Shown: positions 14,289-19,183 of the stretch, piece after piece
Position numbering within the stretch: position 1 is the first letter of the stretch
Layout of the letters: every line of letters begins with the position of its first letter
Assembly: GCA_001917895.1 (NCBI GenBank)
Contig: MNEW01000075.1
Span: 1 to 19,183, forward strand
Direction: 5' to 3'
Origin: Actinobacteria bacterium 13_1_40CM_66_12
GTDB lineage: Bacteria; Chloroflexota; Dormibacteria; Dormibacterales; Dormibacteraceae
DNA: 19,183 nt
Position numbers and translations under genes: made by a program
The notes under the pieces: model-generated
The model's input: only the letters and a program-made list of their open reading frames with translations
Databases searched by the model: none
What the model was told of the DNA's origin: nothing

Positions 14289-14913
14289 GGGCCCCCGCGA
14301 ACTCAAGGCGAAGCCTCTGAGTTCGTGGGGAATACGAACGGCGGAGGTCGTGCGCAAGAGCAAGGAGACGCAGCTGACGGCGAAGGTCGTCCTTGAGGGC
14401 CGCGGCCGAGTCAAGGTCGCGACCGGGCTGCCGTTCCTCGACCACATGCTCGAGCAGGTGGCGCGCTATGGAGGCTTCGACCTCACGTTTCGCGGTGCGG
14501 GCGACGTGCACGTCGACACGCATCACCTCGTCGAGGACGCGGGCATCGTATTGGGCCAGGCGCTGTCGCAGGCGATGGGAGACCGCGCCGGCATCACGCG
14601 GTTCGCATCGGCGTATGCGCCCCTCGACGAATCGCTCGCACGTGTGGTCGTCGACCTGGGCAAGCGTCCCTACCTCTCGTACAACGTGCCGCTGCGCGGA
14701 CGCGTGGGCGCGCTCGAGTCGGAGGTGCTGGAGGAATTCTGGAAGGCTCTCTCGATTCATCTCGGGGCGACGATTCACGTCGACGTGATCCGCGGGCGCA
14801 ATCGCCATCACGTTGCGGAGGCGACGTTCAAGGCTCTCGGGCTGGCGTTGCGTTCGGCCATGGCTGTCGGCGGCGGTCCTGGTGTCCCATCGTCGAAAGG
14901 TCTCCTCGGATGA
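14281..14913 (+). CDS. hisB: Imidazoleglycerol-phosphate dehydratase
   Basis: HisB converts imidazoleglycerol phosphate to imidazoleacetol phosphate, step 6 of the pathway. Both Mn-binding motifs are present, HHLVEDAG (from residue 81) and RHHVAEATFKA (HH at 176-177), plus GLPFLDHML and the C-terminal PSSKGLLG. It lacks the fused histidinol-phosphatase domain. The family normally begins around RTAEVVRKSKET, here residues 19-30. The only workable in-frame starts are the TTG at 14281, which lies inside the hisD end and has GGAAG 6 bp upstream, or an implausible GTG at 14350 that cuts off conserved residues. Residues 4-17 (GPRELKAKPLSSWG) are encoded by the palindromic element, so this N-terminus appears to be an addition. 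Confidence 0.93.
   Translation: MSRGPRELKAKPLSSWGIRTAEVVRKSKETQLTAKVVLEGRGRVKVATGLPFLDHMLEQVARYGGFDLTFRGAGDVHVDTHHLVEDAGIVLGQALSQAMGDRAGITRFASAYAPLDESLARVVVDLGKRPYLSYNVPLRGRVGALESEVLEEFWKALSIHLGATIHVDVIRGRNRHHVAEATFKALGLALRSAMAVGGGPGVPSSKGLLG
14288..14331 (+). repeat. Palindromic repeat element, copy 1, inside hisB 5' end
   Basis: CCCCGCGAACTCA (14293-14305) pairs with TGAGTTCGTGGGG (14318-14330), with one G-U pair. It is extended by AGGC (14306-14309) / GCCT (14313-14316) around a GAA loop, with one bulged C at 14317: a 17-bp stem. GGGG (14288-14291) just before it could compete for the CCCC. It matches the minus-strand reading of the element at 10941-10972 across 9+9 outer bases plus inner TC/GA, with a compensatory stem change. 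It lies at the hisD-hisB junction and is translated as hisB residues 4-17. Confidence 0.8.
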
Positions 14914-14917
14914 TGTA

Positions 14918-14963
14918 CCCCAAAAAACCCGCACCCCGCTCACCGCGGTTTTTTGGGGGCCCC
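14918..14963 (+). promoter_or_regulatory. Long hairpin between hisB and hisH, candidate attenuator
   Basis: CCCCAAAAAACC (14918-14929) pairs perfectly with GGTTTTTTGGGG (14947-14958), extended by GC/GC past a bulged C, around a 12-nt loop. Inside it, a GC stem followed directly by T6 (14949-14954), with A6 on the other side, has the form of a bidirectional intrinsic terminator. The G-run at 14955-14959 lies 6 bp before the hisH ATG (14966) and is its only Shine-Dalgarno-like sequence; the hairpin pairs it. CCCC at 14960-14963 could pair with the same Gs. The 52-bp gap is the only sizeable one between hisZ and hisI. Confidence 0.7.
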
Positions 14964-14965
14964 TA

Positions 14966-15559
14966 ATGATCGTCATCGTCGATTACGGGGTGGGCAACCT
15001 GCGCTCGGTCGAGCGCGCGCTGCTCCAGGTTGGGGCGAAGTCGAAGCTCACCGCGGATCAAGACGAGCTGCAGCAGGCGGACGGAATGGTGCTGCCGGGG
15101 GTCGGCGCGTTCGGCCCGGCGCTGGCGAAGCTGTCCGAAGGCGGCCTCGGCCGCAGGGTCGTGGAGCTGGCCAACAAGGGGAAACCCGTACTCGGCGTGT
15201 GCCTCGGTTATCAGCTGCTGTTCGAGGAATCGATGGAGCACGGCCGGCACGAGGGCCTTGGGCTGCTCGATGGTCGCGTGGTCGAGGTGACGCAGGCCGA
15301 GCACGTCCCGGTCATCGGTTGGTGCCGGCTTGCCCAGACCGAGGTTTCTCCGCTGTGGCAAGGAATTCCCGATCGGGCGTACTTCTATTTCGTGCACTCA
15401 TACACGCCCGACGCGTCCCGCCACGCCATCGCGTCCACCGAGCAATCGCCCGCCGCGGCGGCGGCGCGTCGCAACGTGATGGGGACGCAGTTCCATCCCG
15501 AGAAGAGCGGTGCCAACGGTCTGCGTGTGTATGAGAACTTCGTGTCCCTTTGCGGCTGA
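14966..15559 (+). CDS. hisH: Imidazole glycerol phosphate synthase, glutaminase subunit HisH
   Basis: HisH hydrolyses glutamine and passes ammonia through HisF to make imidazoleglycerol phosphate and AICAR. The 197-residue class I amidotransferase has [11 protein letters not shown] at the N-terminus, PGVGAFG, the nucleophile elbow GVCLGYQ (Cys79), and [10 protein letters not shown] (His177, Glu179), completing the triad. One oddity is VPVIGWCRL (114-122) where HisH usually has VPHMGWN. The ATG at 14966 follows TA directly after the hairpin, and the frame remains open upstream only into non-homologous sequence. hisF starts 7 bp after the stop. Confidence 0.95.
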   Translation: MIVIVDYGVGNLRSVERALLQVGAKSKLTADQDELQQADGMVLPGVGAFGPALAKLSEGGLGRRVVELANKGKPVLGVCLGYQLLFEESMEHGRHEGLGLLDGRVVEVTQAEHVPVIGWCRLAQTEVSPLWQGIPDRAYFYFVHSYTPDASRHAIASTEQSPAAAAARRNVMGTQFHPEKSGANGLRVYENFVSLCG

Positions 15560-15566
15560 GGAATCG

Positions 15567-16328
15567 ATGCCCGCGAAACGCATAATCCCGTGCCTCGACG
15601 TGGACGACGGCCGCGTCGTCAAGGGCGTGCGCTTTCAAAACCTGCGCGACGCCGGCGACCCCGCGGAGCTGGCGGCGCTTTACGACCGCGAGGGGGCGGA
15701 CGAGGTCGTTTTTCTCGACATCACTGCATCGTCGGACAACCGCGCGATTCTCCTGGACGCAGTCGCGCGCACGGCGGACCAGGTGTTCATCCCCCTGACG
15801 GTCGGCGGCGGGGTGCGCAGCGTCGAGGACATGGCCGAACTGCTGACCCACGGCGCCGACAAGGTGTCGGTAAACACCGCGGCGCTCGAGGACCCGGAGC
15901 TCATCACGCGCTGTGCGGAGATGTTCGGGTCTCAGTGCGTGGTGCTGGCGATCGACGCCAAGCGCCGAGCGGAGCGCCCCGGTTGGGAGGTGTTCAGCCA
16001 CGGCGGCCGGCGCGCGACGGGCCGCGACGTCGTTGAATGGTCGGTCATGGGCGAGAAGCTGGGAGCGGGCGAGATTCTCTTGACGTCGATGGACAACGAT
16101 GGCGTGCAGGACGGCTACGACGTGGCTCTGCTGAGCGCGGTCACGGACGCCGTGCGCCTGCCGGTGATCGCCTCGGGTGGCGCGGGCAACGCCGCCCACA
16201 TGTACGACGCCATGACGGCGGGCGGCGCTGAGGCTGCGCTGGCGGCGACGATCTTCCACTTCGGCGAGGTGTCGATAGCCGCTGTCAAGGACGAGCTAGC
16301 GAAGCGCGGGCTGGAGGTCAGACGATGA
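15567..16328 (+). CDS. hisF: Imidazole glycerol phosphate synthase, cyclase subunit HisF
   Basis: HisF is the (beta/alpha)8-barrel cyclase partner of HisH and uses the ammonia to cyclise PRFAR. The 253-residue protein shows [15 protein letters not shown] with catalytic Asp11, [21 protein letters not shown] with catalytic Asp130, [15 protein letters not shown] and IASGGAGN. These positions match the numbering known from the Thermotoga enzyme. GAGGA lies 4 bp before the ATG. The stop overlaps hisI as ATGA. hisA, its close paralogue and frequent neighbour, is not next to it. Confidence 0.97.
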   Translation: MPAKRIIPCLDVDDGRVVKGVRFQNLRDAGDPAELAALYDREGADEVVFLDITASSDNRAILLDAVARTADQVFIPLTVGGGVRSVEDMAELLTHGADKVSVNTAALEDPELITRCAEMFGSQCVVLAIDAKRRAERPGWEVFSHGGRRATGRDVVEWSVMGEKLGAGEILLTSMDNDGVQDGYDVALLSAVTDAVRLPVIASGGAGNAAHMYDAMTAGGAEAALAATIFHFGEVSIAAVKDELAKRGLEVRR

Positions 16329-16627
16329 AGCCGGACTTCTCGAAGGGGCTCATCCCGGCGGTGGTCCAGGACGCGGACACGGACAAGGTGCTCATGCTCG
16401 CCTATATGGACGAGGAGGCCTGGACGAAGACCCGCGAGACGGGACAGGCCTGGTTCCATTCGCGCACGCGCGGCCTGTGGGAGAAGGGAGCCACATCTGG
16501 AAACACGATGGAGGTCGTGGAAACGCGCATAGACTGCGACGCCGACACGGTGCTCCTGCGCGTCAAGCCCTCCGGTCCCGCGTGTCACACCGGGGCCGAG
16601 TCGTGCTTCTTCAACGAACCAGAGTAA
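16325..16627 (+). CDS. hisI: Phosphoribosyl-AMP cyclohydrolase
   Basis: HisI opens the purine ring of phosphoribosyl-AMP, step 3 of the pathway. The 100-residue protein is the monofunctional form without a fused HisE pyrophosphohydrolase. Key residues are visible: WEKGATSGN, the Mg-binding DCDAD (Asp70, 72, 74), and the Zn ligands Cys71, Cys87 (in ACHTG) and Cys94 (in ESCFF). The ATG overlaps the hisF stop by 4 bp. It ends the his run; argC starts 39 bp downstream behind its own candidate promoter. A hisE gene is not visible in the window. Confidence 0.96.
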   Translation: MKPDFSKGLIPAVVQDADTDKVLMLAYMDEEAWTKTRETGQAWFHSRTRGLWEKGATSGNTMEVVETRIDCDADTVLLRVKPSGPACHTGAESCFFNEPE

Positions 16628-16628
16628 T

Positions 16629-16663
16629 CGCATTTTTATACAGTCATTCCGTATACTCATGCG
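16629..16663 (+). promoter_or_regulatory. AT-rich inverted repeat over the argC -10 box
   Basis: CGCATTTTTATAC (16629-16641) and GTATACTCATGCG (16651-16663) form a 13-bp inverted repeat with 10 matches around a 9-bp centre, in an otherwise very GC-rich region. TATACT (16652-16657) is a near-consensus -10 box inside the right arm; no good -35 is seen. Transcription would start near 16664, 2-3 bases before the argC ATG. Position and AT-rich half-sites suggest an arginine-repressor (ArgR) operator, but the match to known ARG boxes is loose. Confidence 0.5.
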
Positions 16664-16666
16664 TTC

Positions 16667-17680
16667 ATGGGTGGGAGGCTGAAAGCGGCGGTCGCCGGGG
16701 CCAACGGCTATGCGGGCATGACGGTGGTCAACCTGCTGGCGCGGCATCCCGGCGTCGAGCTGGTGCAGCTCACGTCCCGCTCGTTCGCCGGCACGGCTTA
16801 CGCCTCCGTCTTTCCACTCCTCGACCTGGGAGGCGAGTTCTTACCCGAACCTGAGCCGGTGGGGCTGGACGTGGTGTTCAGCTGCCTGCCGCACAACGTG
16901 GGCGCCGCCAAAGCCGGCGCCTGGCTCGCGGCGGGGGCGAAGGGGGTCGACATGAGCGCCGACTTCCGGCTCAAAGAGCCAGGGCTGTATCCGAGGTGGT
17001 ACCGGCAGGAGCACCCGGCGCCGGCGCTGCTGGCCAAAGCGGTATTCGGCTTGCCGGAGCTGCACGAGCGCGAGCTGGCCGGCGCGGAGCTCATCGCGGT
17101 GCCGGGCTGCTACTCGACGGCGGCCATCCTGGCCCTGGCGCCCGCGGTGGCTTCGGGGCTGGTGGGGTCCGACATCGTCGTCGACGCCAAGTCGGGCGTC
17201 AGCGGGTCCGGCCGGTCGCCCTCGATGGGCGTGCATTTCAGCGAGGTCAACGAATCGCTGGGTGCTTATGCCATCGAAGGTCACCGCCACTTACCTGAAA
17301 TTACTCAGGAACTCAATTGGCTGCTCCACTCCCACACCCGCGTGACGTTCGTGCCTCACCTGGCGCCGATGACACGCGGCATCCTGGCCACCTGCTACTT
17401 CGACCTCAAGGGTTCGCTGACCCAGCTGCAGAGCGCGTATGGGGAGTTCTACGCCGGCCAGCCCTTCACGCGAGTCGTCCCGCAAAGTCCGACCACCAAG
17501 CTCGCCAGCCACTCGAACATGTGCCTCATCAACGTGGCCGCGCAGGACGACAAGGCGGTCGTAACAGCGGCGCTCGACAACCTCGTCAAAGGGGCTTCGG
17601 GACAGGGCGTCGAGTGCTTCAACATCGCGTTCGGGTTCGATCGCAAGACGGCGCTGGAGGCGCCGATCCAGTGGCCCTGA
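16667..17680 (+). CDS. argC: N-acetyl-gamma-glutamyl-phosphate reductase
   Basis: ArgC reduces N-acetylglutamyl phosphate to N-acetylglutamate semialdehyde with NADPH, in arginine synthesis. The 337-residue protein has the Rossmann motif GANGYAGMTVVNLL at the N-terminus, SCLPHN, the catalytic VPGCYSTAAIL (Cys148), the conserved EGHRHLPEI (His206) and FVPHLAPMTRGI. There is no Shine-Dalgarno sequence before the ATG, and the -10-like box lies only 9 bp upstream, so the mRNA may be leaderless or nearly so. The last 10 bp overlap argJ. Confidence 0.97.
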   Translation: MGGRLKAAVAGANGYAGMTVVNLLARHPGVELVQLTSRSFAGTAYASVFPLLDLGGEFLPEPEPVGLDVVFSCLPHNVGAAKAGAWLAAGAKGVDMSADFRLKEPGLYPRWYRQEHPAPALLAKAVFGLPELHERELAGAELIAVPGCYSTAAILALAPAVASGLVGSDIVVDAKSGVSGSGRSPSMGVHFSEVNESLGAYAIEGHRHLPEITQELNWLLHSHTRVTFVPHLAPMTRGILATCYFDLKGSLTQLQSAYGEFYAGQPFTRVVPQSPTTKLASHSNMCLINVAAQDDKAVVTAALDNLVKGASGQGVECFNIAFGFDRKTALEAPIQWP

Positions 17681-18888
17681 CCTTCGCCCGCGGATTTCGG
17701 GCCGGCACCTCCGCGTGCGGCATCAAAGCTTTCACAGCCGGCGCGAGCGCGATCCCGACCGGGCAACGCGACGACCTCTGCGTCATCTATTCGAGCAATC
17801 CTTGCGACGCCGGCGGAGTCTTCACGACCAACAAGATCAAGTCGGCCTCGGTGGTCATCGACCAGCTACACCTTCAGCACAACAGGGTGCAGGCCCTGGT
17901 CATCGCGTCAGGCAATGCCAACGCGTGCACCGGCGCCCAGGGTTTCAAGGACGCTCTCCTTATGGCCAAGCTGACCGCCGACCGCCTCGACCTCGACCCC
18001 GACCAGGTGCTTGTCGGCACCACCGGCGTGATCGGCCGCTACCTGCCGATGGACGCCGTCAAGGCGGGGATCACGGCCGCGTGCGCTTCGTTGAGCCCCG
18101 ACCACGGCGTCGACGCGGCCCGGGCGATCATGACCACGGACACCGTGCCGAAGACCGCCGCGAAGGAGATCGAGATCGGCGGCCGGGGCGTGAGGGTGGG
18201 CGGGATGTGCAAGGGGTCGGGGATGATCCACCCCAACATGGCGACCATGCTGGCCTACATCACCACCGATGCGGCAGTCGAGCCGGGTCTCACGGCCAGC
18301 TTGGCGAAGCGGGTCGCCGACCGGAGCTTCAACCAGGTCACAGTTGACGGCGACAGCTCGACCAACGACACGTTCCTGATTCTTGCCAACGGCGCGGCCG
18401 GCAATCCGCCGATACGCCACGGCACGGCCGAAGCGGAAGAGCTGGAGGCTGCGATCGTCGGCGTCGCCCGTGACCTGGCCCGAGCCATCGCGCGCGACGG
18501 GGAAGGGGCTACCAAGATGATCGCGGTCCGCGTGCAGGGCGCTGAGTCGGATGACGAGGCGAGGATCGCGGCCCGCGCCGTCGCCTCGTCGAGTCTCGTC
18601 AAGACCGCGGTGCATGGAGGTGACCCGAACTGGGGACGCATCGTCTGTGCGCTCGGCTACAGCGGCGCGGAACTCGCCCTCGACAAGCTCCACCTGAGCA
18701 TCGGCGGGCTGGTCGTTTTTGAGCGCGGCGCCGGTGTCGACGTCGACCTCACCGCTGTGCGGCGAGCATTCGAGCAGTCGGAGATTGAGATCGTGGCGAA
18801 GCTGGGCCTGGCCGACGGCAACGCGGAAGCCTGGGGCTGCGATTTATCGGAGGAGTACGTGCGAATAAACGCGGAGTACACGCCATGA
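17671..18888 (+). CDS. argJ: Glutamate N-acetyltransferase / amino-acid N-acetyltransferase ArgJ
   Basis: ArgJ transfers the acetyl group from N-acetylornithine to glutamate, and bifunctional forms also acetylate glutamate from acetyl-CoA. The 405-residue precursor is cleaved autocatalytically before a conserved Thr, here Thr192 in IHPNMATMLAYI. Other family motifs are FTTNKIKSA, SGNANACTG, LVGTTGVIGRYLP, FNQVTVDGDSSTND and HGGDPNWGRI, with YVRINAEYT at the end. The GTG at 17671 lies inside the end of argC with GGAGG 10 bp upstream and gives the usual N-terminus; the open frame further upstream is an argC shadow. The stop overlaps argB as ATGA. Whether it is mono- or bifunctional cannot be decided from the sequence alone. 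Confidence 0.95.
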   Translation: MALTFARGFRAGTSACGIKAFTAGASAIPTGQRDDLCVIYSSNPCDAGGVFTTNKIKSASVVIDQLHLQHNRVQALVIASGNANACTGAQGFKDALLMAKLTADRLDLDPDQVLVGTTGVIGRYLPMDAVKAGITAACASLSPDHGVDAARAIMTTDTVPKTAAKEIEIGGRGVRVGGMCKGSGMIHPNMATMLAYITTDAAVEPGLTASLAKRVADRSFNQVTVDGDSSTNDTFLILANGAAGNPPIRHGTAEAEELEAAIVGVARDLARAIARDGEGATKMIAVRVQGAESDDEARIAARAVASSSLVKTAVHGGDPNWGRIVCALGYSGAELALDKLHLSIGGLVVFERGAGVDVDLTAVRRAFEQSEIEIVAKLGLADGNAEAWGCDLSEEYVRINAEYTP

Positions 18889-19183
18889 CATTGACAGTCG
18901 AGGAGCGAGCGAAAGTCCTCGTCGAGGCGCTGCCGTACATCAAGCGATTCCACGGCCAGATCGTCGTGATCAAGGTCGGAGGCAATGCGCTCGAGCAGGC
19001 AAGGGACGAGACGCTGCTCGACATCGTGCTGCTCCGCTACGTCGGCATGCAGCCGGTTCTCATACATGGCGGTGGACCCGAGATCACGGCGATGAGCGAG
19101 CGGCTCGGCCTGAAGGCCGAGTTCAAGAACGGCCTCCGCATCACAGACGACAAGACGATGGAGATCGTGAAGATGGTGCTCAC
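18885..19183 (+). CDS. argB: Acetylglutamate kinase, N-terminal part (cut by window end)
   Basis: Ninety-nine codons are present before the window ends, and no stop is reached. ArgB phosphorylates N-acetylglutamate with ATP. The start MTLTVEERAKVLVEALPYIK, then VVIKVGGNAL (phosphate-binding Lys and Gly-rich loop), LLRYVGMQPVLIHGGGPEI and NGLRITDDKTMEIV are characteristic of the family. The N-terminal helix before IVVIKVGG is of the type seen in arginine-sensitive, hexameric ArgB enzymes. The ATG at 18885 overlaps the argJ stop by 4 bp, so it belongs to the argCJB transcript. Confidence 0.95.
   Translation, partial: MTLTVEERAKVLVEALPYIKRFHGQIVVIKVGGNALEQARDETLLDIVLLRYVGMQPVLIHGGGPEITAMSERLGLKAEFKNGLRITDDKTMEIVKMVL

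Noticed and set aside
1..19183. CRISPR arrays, tRNA genes, transposases, phage or defence genes
   Set aside because: No regularly spaced repeats, cloverleaf-like sequences or related protein motifs were seen on either strand.

Overview
The window is a high-GC bacterial chromosome segment with tightly packed genes, many GTG and TTG starts and several 1-11 bp gene overlaps. Short-form HisG paired with HisZ, a TPR protein with a long acidic tail, and an argC start just below a -10 box all fit a Terrabacteria-type soil lineage (Chloroflexota, Dormibacterota or Actinomycetota-like). That placement is inference: no rRNA or marker gene is present. No rRNA, tRNA, CRISPR array, transposase or phage gene was seen.

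Layout. (1) Positions 1-2960, plus strand: a mannose / GDP-mannose block with the end of a mannose-1-phosphate guanylyltransferase, a phosphoglucomutase/phosphomannomutase, a one-domain cupin of mannose-6-phosphate isomerase type, and an uncharacterised polytopic membrane protein. (2) About 2961-3276: a convergent junction holding at most one doubtful small membrane ORF. (3) 3277-9909, minus strand: a complete branched-chain amino-acid type ABC importer read as binding protein, LivH, LivM, LivG, LivF, with an intrinsic terminator between the binding protein and LivH, and a second paralogous binding protein upstream. (4) 9956-10831, plus strand: a divergent TPR protein with an acidic tail. (5) 11085-16627, plus strand: histidine genes hisZ-hisG-hisD-hisB-hisH-hisF-hisI. 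(6) 16667 to the window end: arginine genes argC-argJ-argB (argB cut by the window end).

The his run supplies steps 1 (HisG+HisZ), 3 (HisI), 5 (HisH+HisF), 6 (HisB) and 9-10 (HisD). hisE, hisA, hisC and the histidinol-phosphatase are not in the window, and hisA is missing from its common place between hisH and hisF. The arg run supplies N-acetylglutamate kinase (start only), ArgC and a bifunctional-type ArgJ.

The most unusual content is non-coding structure. Two elements at 14288-14331 and 10941-10967 are clearly related: CCCCGCGAA...TTCGTGGGG with a paired substitution inside the stem, in opposite orientations. One forms a 17-bp hairpin inside the 5' end of hisB, whose start appears to have been moved to a TTG within the end of hisD. 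A third hairpin between hisB and hisH (14918-14958) takes up the likely hisH ribosome-binding site and looks like a terminator or attenuator. A branched palindrome at 2054-2110 forms the tail of the cupin gene. An AT-rich inverted repeat over the argC -10 box is a candidate operator for an almost leaderless argC transcript. These look like a dispersed palindromic repeat family, partly captured into coding sequence, rather than a new protein system.
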